Shown here: positions 1-9,008 of the stretch, piece by piece
Layout of the letters: each line of letters starts with the position of its first letter
Position numbering within the stretch: the first letter of the stretch is position 1
Assembly: GCF_001027925.1 (NCBI RefSeq)
Contig: NZ_LECT01000054.1
Location: 186,001-250,000, forward strand
Source: Rhodopirellula islandica
GTDB taxonomy: Bacteria > Planctomycetota > Planctomycetia > Pirellulales > Pirellulaceae
Direction of reading: 5' to 3'
Length of the DNA: 64,000 nucleotides
The notes under the pieces: model-generated
Databases searched by the model: none
The model's input: only the letters and a program-made list of their open reading frames with translations
What the model was told of the DNA's origin: nothing
Program-made: the position numbers and the translations under genes

Positions 1-847
1 ACACAAACGTCACTTCACCACGCAGCACGGTGATGTTTTCTTGACCGTTGATGGATTCGGTCCACTCGAATTCAACCGCTCGGCCGTTCAGTTCGGCTCC
101 GTGCTGGCGTCCGTCGACGAACCCGCTGACACGAATCGGATCCAATGAGATCAAACGCAGCAGTGGTTGGCCGGCATCCACCCACTCGCCGGGAGAGACC
201 GTCACTTCCGCCACGCTTCCAGAGAGCGGTGACTCCAGGCGATGCTCCGCCACCCGAAGTTCCGCCATTCTGACGAGCGACTGTTTTTCGTTCGCGTTGG
301 CTTCTGCGATTTCCGATTCTTTGTGAGCCTGTTCGATCGACAGCCCCGCCTGGTCGATCACCAACTGCAAGCGATCAATCTCAGTCGCGGTGACGCTGTT
401 TTGAAAACGCCGATTCGCGTCCAGGCTCTGTTCGAGCTCTCGCATTCGGACTTCACGGGTGCGTTCGGCATAGCGTTGGTCAACGTCACTGGTGGATTGC
501 AGCGCAGCCGCTTGAGAGGCTGCTTGTGCCGCTTCCAGTTCCGCTTTCGCGCGGCGATCGTCCAACTGAACCAGCAGTTCGCCTTTGGAAACCTGCTGGC
601 CTTCGACCACGCTCAAGGACCGGACTCGCCCTGCAACCGGTGCGGCGAGCGGGAGGTCAGTGACCAAAGTCGCTTGGGCCGCTTCGATCACGATGGCTTG
701 GTTGCCCGATTCATCGGCCTGTAGCGACGAAGAAATGCACAGCGTCGCTGCAACCCAAGCGGCCGCGACCGGCAGATGGGCGTAGACAGCCTTGGCGAAA
801 TGCCCAAGCGGATTCACGATTGTTGACTGGGTGCCAGAAGCAAACAT
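1..847 (-). CDS. HlyD/RND-type efflux periplasmic adaptor, partial (3' end beyond window)
   Basis: Reading the minus strand from an ATG at 847 gives an open frame running off the left edge, about 282 codons. An upstream in-frame TGA at 856-854 fixes this as the first ATG. The N-terminus has a hydrophobic stretch (about residues 20-42) ending near SSSLQADE, a likely signal peptide or anchor. A biotinyl-lipoyl-like half follows (AAPVAGRVRSLSV, then VSKGELLVQLD), then a long Ala/Glu/Gln-rich coiled coil (about residues 95-190), then the second lipoyl half (LESPLSGSVAEV, PGEWVDAGQPLLRLI). This order is that of membrane-fusion adaptors, which link an inner-membrane pump to an outer-membrane channel. 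The pump genes would lie to the left, outside the window, so the substrate cannot be inferred. Confidence 0.85.
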   Translation of the reverse strand, partial: MFASGTQSTIVNPLGHFAKAVYAHLPVAAAWVAATLCISSSLQADESGNQAIVIEAAQATLVTDLPLAAPVAGRVRSLSVVEGQQVSKGELLVQLDDRRAKAELEAAQAASQAAALQSTSDVDQRYAERTREVRMRELEQSLDANRRFQNSVTATEIDRLQLVIDQAGLSIEQAHKESEIAEANANEKQSLVRMAELRVAEHRLESPLSGSVAEVTVSPGEWVDAGQPLLRLISLDPIRVSGFVDGRQHGAELNGRAVEFEWTESINGQENITVLRGEVTFV

Positions 848-1115
848 CAGGCATCACTCCGACGGGTTGTTTTGAGTGGATCAAACCAACCGACCAGTCT
901 AATTCGAACATTCCGCTCCGTCGGCCGTTCTCGCCCGGTGGCAGGCCACGACTGAGACCTTCGTCCGGGTTGGCCGCATCTCACCAAACCGCCCCTCCGG
1001 CAGCCAATCTTGGTTGGGATTTGTTACGATGCGGGCCTTCGCCGATGCATTCTGGTGCGATCGATGAAGGCTGAAAACGTCCTGCTTCTCTTGAAAACTG
1101 ACCCCGGAAACCCTC

Positions 1116-1331
1116 GTGCAACAAGTCAAACTCTTCAAAGGTGTGGATTCCGAGCTGCCCGAACTCGAACGGCAAATCAATCGCTGGATTCGCAAGAGCG
1201 GCGCTCGTGTTCTTTCGATCAATGGCAATCTGGCACCCGCACCCTCAGCCGGCAACGGGCCGATGAATTCGTTCGCTGCTGGCGACGTGTTGATCATTGT
1301 GCATGTCGAGATCGACACGCCTCAGGGCTGA
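1116..1331 (+). CDS. small hypothetical protein, 71 aa
   Basis: A 71-residue frame beginning with GTG (MQQVKLFKGVDSELPELE...). An in-frame TGA at 1092-1094 limits the upstream extension. The protein has an amphipathic N-terminal half with ELPELERQINRWI and a hydrophobic C-terminal strand (GDVLIIVHVEID). The composition looks like a real soluble protein and not a shadow, and no better frame competes on either strand. It reads away from the HlyD gene and ends in TGA directly against the inverted stop of pyrE, giving the palindrome TGATCA at the junction. Function is unknown. Confidence 0.6.
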   Translation: MQQVKLFKGVDSELPELERQINRWIRKSGARVLSINGNLAPAPSAGNGPMNSFAAGDVLIIVHVEIDTPQG

Positions 1332-1913
1332 TCAGGGTTCCAAACCGAAGTCGCGAATCGTGGTCAGCGTTTTCAGCTCCAGGCCTTTCTTGGCGAAGGC
1401 CTCGGCACCTCCGGCCAAGCGATCGATGATCGCGAGCACGTACTGGACTTCCAGTCCGAATGCTTCGACCGCTTCGACGGCCTTCAACGCACTGCCGCCG
1501 CTGGTGATCACGTCTTCCACGATCACGACTTTTTGGCCGGGAGCGACGGGGCCTTCAACTTGCTGCCCCATTCCGTGGCCTTTGGCTTCCTTGCGGACCA
1601 TGAACCCTTTGAGGTCGATGTCGTCACCACCAGCCAGCGTCACGATCGACGCGGTGATTGGGTCGGCACCGATCGCCATGCCACCGACCGCGGCGGGCAT
1701 CACGCCGGATTCCTTCGCGTTCTCGAGCACCACGTCCAGCATCGCTCGTCCGATCAAGCCCGCGCCCTTGGGGTGCAGTGTGATGCGGCGGCAGTCCAGG
1801 TAATAGTTCGCCTTCTTGCCGCTTGCCAGCGTGAACTCCCCACGCTGCAAAGCTTCGGTTTCCATCAAGGCGATCAGAGGGGCAAGGTCACGATTGGCCG
1901 AGTCAGACGACAT
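1332..1913 (-). CDS. pyrE: orotate phosphoribosyltransferase
   Basis: Catalyses orotate + PRPP to orotidine 5'-phosphate, the fifth step of de novo pyrimidine synthesis, in the cytoplasm. The frame can start at 1964, but the ATG at 1913 (MSSDSANRDL) has a GGAG nine bases upstream and gives 193 residues, near the family norm. Visible signatures are the early SGKKANYYLDCR substrate segment and the PRPP-binding loop VVIVEDVITSGGS (about residues 120-132), plus the flexible-loop lysines in RKEAKGHG. The 3' end abuts the convergent small gene with no spacer. It diverges from the secreted hypothetical at 2119 across about 205 bp. Confidence 0.95.
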   Translation of the reverse strand: MSSDSANRDLAPLIALMETEALQRGEFTLASGKKANYYLDCRRITLHPKGAGLIGRAMLDVVLENAKESGVMPAAVGGMAIGADPITASIVTLAGGDDIDLKGFMVRKEAKGHGMGQQVEGPVAPGQKVVIVEDVITSGGSALKAVEAVEAFGLEVQYVLAIIDRLAGGAEAFAKKGLELKTLTTIRDFGLEP

Positions 1914-2118
1914 CCAAGTATTCTCCAGCGGGAAATTGAGCGGTTCAATCGGAACGAATACCACAATCGCTGCGATTCAGACACCCGCCGCAATCGATCC
2001 CAGAGGCTCAACCAGCCGATGGATCGAATTGCGAAGCCAACCGGGGCCTTGCGTGTCGCCAGCACCAGCTAGAATACCCACTCCACTCAACCCGCACATT
2101 CTCTCGACAGCGTGCCCC

Positions 2119-4065
2119 ATGCCTTCCTCTGTCCTTCCCGTTTCAGTTCGTTTTGTGTTGGCGATCGCCTTGACGGGTGCCTCGGTTTGCCTGAGCGCAG
2201 CAGGTGTCGTCGCGAATGAAGCCGCCCAGTGGTTGCAGTTGATTGATCAATCCAAGTCGGGTTTGGACGCGGGGAAGTTGCCGTCCGTGGAAGCCACGGA
2301 AGCCGATGTGGTGGAGTCGATGCAGGCCGCCGGTGCATTTTTCCAGCGAGTGACGGATCAGGCCAATCACGAGGCCTGGATGCGTTTCCTCGATTTCGAA
2401 CCGCTGAGATCCGCGATTGAAAACAACGAATCGATCGCGAAACGAGGCAACGCCGCCACTGAACTGTCCCAACGTTTGAGCGGCCCCGAAGAAGGGCTGG
2501 AACTTTCGCGTCTGGTCGCATTGCGATCTTCACTGGATCGATACCTCGCCGCGCTTCGTTATGGTGATCCCGAACGTGGCCTCGCGCTCTCCGAACGACA
2601 GCTCGAAACACTCGCCAAGCTTTTGGCCGCTGATGAAGAAGCCGGTTCAACGCCTCGTTCACTGACGGACCTTTCGGGCGAAGAAGTTGCCCAAATCGAA
2701 TCGATCATCGAGTCGCTGGCATCAGCCAATCAAGCCGACGAATTGGTTTCCCGAATCACAGGTCGCTACTCGTCGCCCAACCTGCGTGCCTATGTCGACG
2801 GTGGCGTGATCAGCGACGCGATCACCCGTCCGGTCAACAATCCCGAACGAGTCAACGATTGCTTGCTCGGCACCCGCATCATCGGCGACGCCCGAGTTGT
2901 CGGAAACGTCACCGGTTCGTTGCTGCCATCCGAAGGCAATGTCCGCTTGTTGGTTCGTCTCGACGGTCAATTTTCGACATCGACGAAAGGCTACAACGGC
3001 CCTGTGACACTCCGGTCGTCAGGCTTTGGTCAGGTCTACGCGGCTCGGCAATTGATCATCACGGAAAAACGAATTTTCGCAGGTGAACCAATCGCAACGG
3101 CCAGCCTTTCGACGCAGATCAACCAAATCAATCACCCGCTCAAGCTGGTCCGCAAAATTGCGTCCAAGAAAGCGGCTGAGATGAAACCGCAAGCCGAAGC
3201 GATCTCTCGCCGAAAACTGCAAGACCGAGTGCTGGAAGGTTTTCGCCTGCAAACCGACGAAGCGTCGACTCGCACGTTCCCCGACCTCGACGCGAAGATG
3301 AGCCCTTGGCTGCGTCGTCTGGATTTGCCTTCGCCTGTTCGCACGATTGGATCCACCACGGATTCCGTGCACGTTCGAGCGACCATGCGGCGACCGTATG
3401 GATTGTCGGCACCCAGCGAAGGCCCCTCGTTGTCGACGGTCCGAACCGCGGCCTCATCGGGAACTTACCCGGGTGGCTACAGTGCCGCGATTCAGGTTCA
3501 CGAGAGCATCCTCAACAACACGGTGATGAAGTTGCTGGCCGGAGAAACCTTCACACCTGAAAAACTGCGTGACCTCACCAGTTCGTTTGGGATCCCATCG
3601 GACAAGAGCGACACCCCTGACGAAGCCTCAGCCGCTGAGGGAGAGCAACCCGAAAGCTTTGAAGTCGACTTCTCCGGTTTCCGTCCGGTCTATTTCGAAG
3701 CTCGCGATCAAACGCTTCGCATCGGCTTGCGAGGCGACCGCTTCGCCCAAGGGGACCGAGAACTGGATCGTCGCTTGGAAGTCTCCGCCGTCTACCATCC
3801 CGCGATCACGGAAGACGGCCGGATGATGTTGATTCGCGACGAAGAGATTGATCTGAAGTTTCCGGGGGGCCGTCGTTTGACGCTGTCACAGACGGCCATC
3901 AAAGCGAACATCGAAGAAGGCTTTGACAAACTTTTCCCGATGACGCTGCTGCATCGCGAATGGAAGCTTCCCTCGACGCTGAAGCTTCCCACGCTCGCAG
4001 GACGCTCGGCGAGAGTCATTGGCATTGATGCTCGCGACGGTTGGCTCACGATCGTCGTCCGCTAA
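2119..4065 (+). CDS. secreted hypothetical protein, 648 aa
   Basis: The frame opens further upstream, but the ATG at 2119 is followed by a good Sec signal (MPSSVLPVSVRFVLAIALTG... ending near AAGVVANEA). The mature part begins with a helical, Glu/Ala-rich region (about residues 35-240). A beta-rich middle follows (GDARVVGNVTGSLLP, VRLLVRLDGQFSTSTKGYNGPVTL), then a region with basic helices, a disordered acidic stretch near residues 500-520, and a C-terminal beta domain ending in WLTIVVR. I recognise no catalytic motif or named domain. It is probably periplasmic or cell-surface and taxonomically restricted. Codon use looks like that of its neighbours. Confidence 0.8.
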   Translation: MPSSVLPVSVRFVLAIALTGASVCLSAAGVVANEAAQWLQLIDQSKSGLDAGKLPSVEATEADVVESMQAAGAFFQRVTDQANHEAWMRFLDFEPLRSAIENNESIAKRGNAATELSQRLSGPEEGLELSRLVALRSSLDRYLAALRYGDPERGLALSERQLETLAKLLAADEEAGSTPRSLTDLSGEEVAQIESIIESLASANQADELVSRITGRYSSPNLRAYVDGGVISDAITRPVNNPERVNDCLLGTRIIGDARVVGNVTGSLLPSEGNVRLLVRLDGQFSTSTKGYNGPVTLRSSGFGQVYAARQLIITEKRIFAGEPIATASLSTQINQINHPLKLVRKIASKKAAEMKPQAEAISRRKLQDRVLEGFRLQTDEASTRTFPDLDAKMSPWLRRLDLPSPVRTIGSTTDSVHVRATMRRPYGLSAPSEGPSLSTVRTAASSGTYPGGYSAAIQVHESILNNTVMKLLAGETFTPEKLRDLTSSFGIPSDKSDTPDEASAAEGEQPESFEVDFSGFRPVYFEARDQTLRIGLRGDRFAQGDRELDRRLEVSAVYHPAITEDGRMMLIRDEEIDLKFPGGRRLTLSQTAIKANIEEGFDKLFPMTLLHREWKLPSTLKLPTLAGRSARVIGIDARDGWLTIVVR

Positions 4066-4276
4066 CCGGCGGTTGATTGAATACGCCTCGCAGATTGGGC
4101 GATCAGCCATTGGGCGATCGCTCACGGTTGCCGGAGACGAACCGGACACGATCGCGTTCCGGCTGACGAAATCAGCAGGCAGCTAGTTCCAATCGTACGA
4201 TGGCACTGTCCAGCCCAGAACAGTCGGAATGAGAATTGCGTAAGCTGCAGGGAAGCCTCCTTCCCAAGCCAAAACA

Positions 4277-6679
4277 ATGAATCCCACCGAAATCCAAGCC
4301 ATCGATCCCGTTTGCGGCATGTCGGTGGCCCCGTCGACTTCACTCTCCAGCCAACATGACGGGCGGACGTTCTACTTCTGCAGCGCTGGCTGCCAGAAAA
4401 AATTCGAGGCGGATCCAGAAGCGGTGTTGCGGGCCCGCAAGCAAAAAGAGGCTGCCTCGGCCGGTTCCGAACCCTCGTGCTGTAGCACCAAACCGACTTG
4501 CTGTGGCGGCTCGCACAGTAAGTCTCAAACCAGCGACCAACCCGCCAACCCCGACGCCGTCTACACCTGCCCGATGCACCTGGAGATCGAACAGATCGGC
4601 CCAGGTGATTGCCCGATCTGCGGCATGGACCTCGAACCAAAATTCGTGGATCCCTCGTCCACCGCGGACGAAGCCCAGTACAAAGACATGCAGCGTCGGT
4701 TTTGGATCGGCGTTGCCTTGTCGGTTCCATTGTTGATCCTTTCGATGGGGCCGATGATCGGTCTTCCGATCGATCGCTGGATTTCCCCTCGTATCGACGG
4801 CTGGTTGCAATTCGCTCTCGCGACGCCCGTTGTGTTCTGGTGTGGATGGCCCCTGCTGGTTCGGGGGGCCAAATCGTTCCGATCGTGGAACCTCAACATG
4901 TTCTCCTTGATCGCGTTGGGATCACTGGCCGCGTTTGGGTTCAGCTTGCTGGCCGTCTTGGTCCCGGATTGGATCCCCGCTGCGTTCTACGACGCTGACA
5001 GGCCACCGTTGTACTTCGAAGCCGCGGCCGTGATCATCACGCTGGTGTTGCTCGGGCAAGTCCTCGAACTACGAGCCCGTCAGCAAACCGGTGGAGCCAT
5101 CCGAGAACTGATGCAGCTCACCCCCGACATCGCCCATCGAATCGAAGGAGACAGCGAAAGCGACGTCTCCCTCGATGAGATTCAATCGGGCGACCGCCTG
5201 CGAATTCGCCCAGGTGAAAAGGTCCCCGTCGACGGCGAAGTCATCAGCGGCACGTCCCGTGTTGACGAATCAATGCTGACGGGCGAACCGGTCCCCGTTG
5301 AAAAGACCGAAGGCGACGCGTTGACGGGTGGGACCCTCAATCAATCTGGGGCGCTGGTGATGACTGCGACGCAAGTTGGCAGCGACACGGTTCTGCACCG
5401 GATTGTGCAAATGGTCGCCGATGCACAGCGCAGCCAAGCCCCGATCCAGAAACTCGTCGATCAAGTCGCCCAGTACTTTGTGCCGGCGGTCATCCTCAGT
5501 TCCATCCTCGCGTTCATCGCCTGGTCAATCCTTGGCCCTGAGCCATCGCTGGCCTACGCGTTCGTGTCCGCGATCGCTGTCCTGATCATCGCGTGCCCGT
5601 GTGCACTCGGGTTGGCGACGCCCATGTCCGTCATGGTGGGCGTGGGGCGTGGTGCCAAAGAAGGTGTCTTGATTCGAGACGCTGAAATCCTGGAGATCAT
5701 GGAAAAGGTCGACACCATCGTCGTCGATAAAACAGGAACGCTGACCAAGGGGAGTCCCGCGGTCACCGCAATCGAACCGCAGGGTGACTGGAGCGAATCG
5801 GATGTCTTGTCCATTGCCGCGGCGGTGGAGCAATCGAGCGAACATCCCCTTGGCCGCGCGATCGTTGAGCACGCGGAATCCTCGGGTTTCGAAAAGCGTG
5901 TTGCCAGGGACTTTCAAAGCACAACCGGAAAAGGTGTCGTCGCACATGTCGATGGCAAACACGTTGCGATTGGCAACCCCAATTGGTTGGCCGATTTGAA
6001 TGTGACGGGATTGGATCGCGTCCGCGGGCAAGCGGAGACGCATCAAGCGGACGCGGCCACGGTGGTTTACATCGCCATCGATCGTACGCTCGCCGCGATC
6101 ATTGCCATCCAAGATCCGATCAAGGGCAGCACGCCGGGGGCCATCAAGGCGTTGCACTCGCTGGGACTGCAAGTCGTGATGCTGACCGGCGACGCTCAAT
6201 CCACCGCTGAAGCGGTGGCCAAACAACTGGGCATCGATGACTTCCGAGCCAACGTGTCACCGGAAGCCAAGCACGACTTTGTTCAGCAACTCAAACAAGA
6301 GGGCAAAACGGTCGCGATGTGCGGCGACGGAATCAACGACGCACCGGCCTTGGCGGCATCCAATGTCGGGATCGCCATGGGCACCGGAACCAGCGTCGCG
6401 ATGGAGTCCGCTGGGGTGACGTTGGTTGGCGGCGACTTGCGAGGCGTCGTGGCAGCGAAACAGCTCAGCCAAAAGACGATGCGAAACATTCGCCAAAACC
6501 TCTTCTTCGCGTTTGCTTACAACGCACTGGGCATCCCGATCGCAGCCGGTCTGCTGTACCCCTTCTTCGGGATTTTGCTCAGCCCCATGCTCGCCGCCGC
6601 GGCGATGAGTTTCAGCAGCGTCTCCGTGATCGGCAACGCTCTGCGTTTGCGAACGATCCAGCTCGACGTGTCGAATTAG
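4277..6679 (+). CDS. copA: copper/heavy-metal P1B-type ATPase
   Basis: An 800-residue cation pump that exports copper-type metals from the cytoplasm using ATP. Domains in order: a YHS metal domain (DPVCGM and FYFCSAGC, residues 10-50); a Cys-rich linker with [10 protein letters not shown] (67-76); a heavy-metal-binding domain (YTCPMH...[10 protein letters not shown], about 95-121); and P-type transmembrane helices with the metal-site motif [10 protein letters not shown] (near 440). The cytoplasmic domains carry the phosphorylation motif DKTGTLTKG (about 484), the SSEHPLGRA nucleotide-domain motif (about 520) and [10 protein letters not shown] (about 682). The usual N-terminal CxxC HMA domain is replaced by YHS plus the heavy-metal domain, a common planctomycete and proteobacterial arrangement. 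No copZ, csoR or cueR is adjacent. The last 33 codons are duplicated downstream. Confidence 0.95.
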   Translation: MNPTEIQAIDPVCGMSVAPSTSLSSQHDGRTFYFCSAGCQKKFEADPEAVLRARKQKEAASAGSEPSCCSTKPTCCGGSHSKSQTSDQPANPDAVYTCPMHLEIEQIGPGDCPICGMDLEPKFVDPSSTADEAQYKDMQRRFWIGVALSVPLLILSMGPMIGLPIDRWISPRIDGWLQFALATPVVFWCGWPLLVRGAKSFRSWNLNMFSLIALGSLAAFGFSLLAVLVPDWIPAAFYDADRPPLYFEAAAVIITLVLLGQVLELRARQQTGGAIRELMQLTPDIAHRIEGDSESDVSLDEIQSGDRLRIRPGEKVPVDGEVISGTSRVDESMLTGEPVPVEKTEGDALTGGTLNQSGALVMTATQVGSDTVLHRIVQMVADAQRSQAPIQKLVDQVAQYFVPAVILSSILAFIAWSILGPEPSLAYAFVSAIAVLIIACPCALGLATPMSVMVGVGRGAKEGVLIRDAEILEIMEKVDTIVVDKTGTLTKGSPAVTAIEPQGDWSESDVLSIAAAVEQSSEHPLGRAIVEHAESSGFEKRVARDFQSTTGKGVVAHVDGKHVAIGNPNWLADLNVTGLDRVRGQAETHQADAATVVYIAIDRTLAAIIAIQDPIKGSTPGAIKALHSLGLQVVMLTGDAQSTAEAVAKQLGIDDFRANVSPEAKHDFVQQLKQEGKTVAMCGDGINDAPALAASNVGIAMGTGTSVAMESAGVTLVGGDLRGVVAAKQLSQKTMRNIRQNLFFAFAYNALGIPIAAGLLYPFFGILLSPMLAAAAMSFSSVSVIGNALRLRTIQLDVSN

Positions 6680-6724
6680 ATCGATGATGAGCCTTGGGCA
6701 CACGTTCGGAATGAGGAGTGCGAC

Positions 6725-6809
6725 ACCGGGCGGCTCGCGCCACTCCGCGAGAAGGACTTTGCCGAAGCCTCGGCCGACATTGTTAGCGGCAGGGCGCGAG
6801 CCCTCCGGT
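6725..6809. repeat. family A palindromic repeat, copy A1
   Basis: Left arm ACCGGGCGGCTCGCGCC at 6725-6741 pairs with right arm GGCGCGAGCCCTCCGGT at 6793-6809. Inner sequence includes CTCCGC and TTAGCGG. It lies directly after copA and could form a long hairpin in RNA. Confidence 0.75.
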
Positions 6810-6820
6810 TCCACACTGTT

Positions 6821-6917
6821 CAGCCCCATGCTTGCGGCCGCGGCCATGAGCTTCAGCAGCGTCTCCGCGATCGGCAACGCTCTGCGTTTGCGACCGATCC
6901 AGCTAGACGTGTCGAAC
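6821..6917 (+). pseudogene. copA 3'-end fragment
   Basis: Over 97 bases this segment differs from the genuine copA end (6580-6676) at only 8 positions by direct count. Six differences are synonymous and two change residues (V to A, T to P), so it still reads [13 protein letters not shown]... in frame. It has no upstream copA sequence and cannot make an ATPase. The excess of synonymous changes suggests the fragment came from a second, functional copA paralogue and is not a fresh copy of this one. Confidence 0.7.
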
Positions 6918-6967
6918 CGAGTCTGAGACTGGCGTTGGAATCGGTTCGAAAGTAGGCAGGTCGTGGT

Positions 6968-7051
6968 ACCGGGCGGCTTGCGCCGCTCCGCTAGAAAGAC
7001 TTTGCCGACGGCTGGGCTGGCTTTGTTAGCGGCAGGGCGCGAGCCCTCCGG
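6968..7051. repeat. family A palindromic repeat, copy A2
   Basis: Arms ACCGGGCGGCTTGCGCC (6968-6984) and GGCGCGAGCCCTCCGG (7036-7051), with the inner CTCCGCTA and TTAGCGG pair conserved. The rest of the gene-free stretch 6680-7428 shows only the copA fragment and unremarkable sequence; no gene is supported there. Confidence 0.75.
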
Positions 7052-7428
7052 CCCAACACGCAACGACCAAGCCGACGTCGGACTCGCATCGCTGAATCAC
7101 GACGAGTTCGCACTCGAACCGCCCGCGTCTTAGGCTACCGCCCGTTGGCTGATCGTTCGAACTGCGAAACGTTTTCAATCAACAGCCTGATAGGCTTCCA
7201 GCCTTTGGTCGCATGGGATGATTCGCAGGATCCAATTCCTATGCCACCAACCAAACCTTTGGCTTGAAAGTCGGATCGGATTTTCCGCCGCCTTTATCAG
7301 ACAACAAGGCCGCGCAAACCGGACTCCATTCGTCTGCCCTTTCCGAGGCGTTGCATTTCGCACCCGTGCTTCAACAATGGGAGGAGGCGGAACGCATTTC
7401 AATCGCAATCTTCTAGTCGAGGCATCAA

Positions 7429-8370
7429 ATGAACAAGCTTGGTCGCGTCCTGGTTCTGAGTGGACTGTTTGTTTTCCTGCAGTTGGTTCCAGCCATCGCT
7501 GCCGACGAAAAACAAGCGGAAACCAAACCCATCGAGGCCGGTGGAGTCCGTCTTCCATGGCATACAACGGACGTGAGATGGCGAGGTTCACGGACCATCG
7601 ATGACGTCGAAACCATCGGCGTGACCTTCACCGTCGATCGTGACGTGCCTGACACGGTCAACCTGTACATCTCCCCAATGGGTGGCCAGTACCTCAACAA
7701 AATTGTCTTTTACGGTGGCATCCAGTCGAACGTGAATGGCTGGCCCTCGCCGACAGAAGAACGTCGCGTCCATCCCGGCCCCGGAGCAATTTTTTCGCGG
7801 TGGGGCGGTGAGCCCGTCAGCATCGATGCAGCCCGTCCCGAAGAAGGTGGGTTGTGCGAGAGCGCGGGTTACGAAGGAGAATTCGTGAGCGTCCGGAAAC
7901 CCTATCGCTGGAAAGCGGGCACCTACACCTGGGAAGTTAGAAAGGAGTCCACCGAGGAAATCGACGGCGAGCCTCACACCTGGTTCGCTTGTTATTTAAC
8001 CGACCATGACCGCGAAGATGAAATTCGTGTGGGAGCGTTGCGGTTTGAAGGCGAGACGTTCTCGTTCAACGGTCACTCGACCTCCTTCGTTGAGATTTAC
8101 GCCACCACCAAGATCCCTCGTTCGGAAGTCCCTGAAGTATCCGTCGTGTTTCAACCACCGGTGGTCAACGGCGAGCCATTGCCTCCAAGTGCGGTTTCGA
8201 TCTATCACCCTCGCCAAGGTGATCAAGGCTCACCATCCCCACCCCTCGGTCGCGCCGAAGCGGTGGAGGGCGGCGTGAAGGTCAACCTGTACAACGAAGT
8301 TTTGCAGGGCGAAGCAGTTCCCCCGAACCGATACAACCTCGAAGTCCCACTGCGTTCCCAACAGAGCTGA
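7429..8370 (+). CDS. secreted hypothetical protein, 313 aa (resembles DUF3472-type proteins)
   Basis: Starts at ATG 7429 with a clear signal peptide (MNKLGRVLVLSGLFVFLQLV...AIAA, cleavage near residue 25). The mature region is beta-rich and has a Gly/Trp/Tyr signature: TVNLYISPMGGQYLNKI, FYGGIQSNVNG, IFSRWGG, CESAGYEGEFVSVRKPY and KAGTYTWEVRK. This pattern recalls the DUF3472 family, whose molecular role is unknown; the assignment is from memory of the motif layout and is tentative. The C-terminal 80 residues (PEVSVVFQPPVVNG...) look like a separate beta-strand segment. It is monocistronic, flanked by repeats on both sides, and probably periplasmic or extracellular. Confidence 0.8.
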   Translation: MNKLGRVLVLSGLFVFLQLVPAIAADEKQAETKPIEAGGVRLPWHTTDVRWRGSRTIDDVETIGVTFTVDRDVPDTVNLYISPMGGQYLNKIVFYGGIQSNVNGWPSPTEERRVHPGPGAIFSRWGGEPVSIDAARPEEGGLCESAGYEGEFVSVRKPYRWKAGTYTWEVRKESTEEIDGEPHTWFACYLTDHDREDEIRVGALRFEGETFSFNGHSTSFVEIYATTKIPRSEVPEVSVVFQPPVVNGEPLPPSAVSIYHPRQGDQGSPSPPLGRAEAVEGGVKVNLYNEVLQGEAVPPNRYNLEVPLRSQQS

Positions 8371-8418
8371 CCCAGTCCTCTTTGTCCTGTGGCATCGGCT
8401 CGAAAGTTGGAGCGTGGC

Positions 8419-8489
8419 ACCGGGCGGCTTGCGCCACTCCGCTAACAAAGTTCACCGCTGTTTTAGCGGAAGGGCGCGAGCCCTCCGGT
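8419..8489. repeat. family A palindromic repeat, copy A3 (71 bp, most complete)
   Basis: Arms ACCGGGCGGCTTGCGCC (8419-8435) and GGCGCGAGCCCTCCGGT (8473-8489), with inner complementary CCGCTAA and TTAGCGG. The whole unit folds into one imperfect hairpin. Confidence 0.8.
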
Positions 8490-8552
8490 CCCTCACGCAA
8501 TCACCCAACCAACCGCTCGACTCGCGGCACGATTCTGCAACCACTGGCAAAC

Positions 8553-8683
8553 CCTAAGCAGGTACGCAGGTGTCATCGGGTATGTGAGCCGTTGGCGTTA
8601 GCCACGGTTTTCACGCGCAACCGGGGCTAACGCCCAAACGGCTCACATGGTTGTGCCCGATCATTCCAGCCGACCTGCTTAGG
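8553..8683. repeat. family B long palindrome, copy B1 (131 bp, full length)
   Basis: Perfect 11-bp terminal inverted repeats CCTAAGCAGGT (8553-8563) and ACCTGCTTAGG (8673-8683) enclose perfect inner arms ATGTGAGCCGTT (8582-8593)/AACGGCTCACAT (8637-8648) and GGCGTTAGCC (8594-8603)/GGCTAACGCC (8625-8634). It has no coding capacity. Partial or diverged copies occur at 25564-25636 and 52751-52882, which makes it a dispersed, MITE-like element. Confidence 0.85.
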
Positions 8684-9008
8684 GGCGTCCCTCGCTCACG
8701 CGTCGGGTTGTGATTGGTAGTCTTGGCCGACTCAGACGGGCAAGGGTGCCCATCCTACGGGTACAAACGCGTTTCGGCCTGGAGTCAACGATGCGACCAC
8801 GCGGACGCCCGAATTAACTGAAGCGGTGAAACTTAATGTTGCCCAATCAGCCAATTCGCTGTCCGACACCTTTCTTCTTCCGTTGCAAACTACCTTGCCA
8901 CTGGCGACCACAGTGCTGCCTTTTTGTTCTAACGCATTTTCAAGAAAAGATCGTCCAAGCCACTTGTGTGATATTAAACTCTGAGTTAAACATAGGGCAG
9001 GACACAGA

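Larger units (their letters stand above)
6580..7051 (+). repeat. tandem duplication of about 241 bp spanning the copA 3' end and a family A palindrome
   Basis: The block starting at 6580 (last 33 codons of copA, spacer, then a palindrome at 6725-6809) is repeated from 6821 (copA tail copy, spacer, palindrome at 6968-7051). The offset is 241 bp for the coding part and 243 bp for the palindrome. The spacers match poorly while the copA part and the palindrome match well. Confidence 0.8.

Noticed and set aside
242-724. Plus-strand ORF (160 codons) near the left edge
   Set aside because: The minus strand encodes an efflux adaptor with lipoyl and coiled-coil segments across this whole region.
6684-6926. 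80-aa ORF downstream of copA as a real gene
   Set aside because: It is made of a palindromic repeat plus the duplicated copA tail and has no independent protein character.
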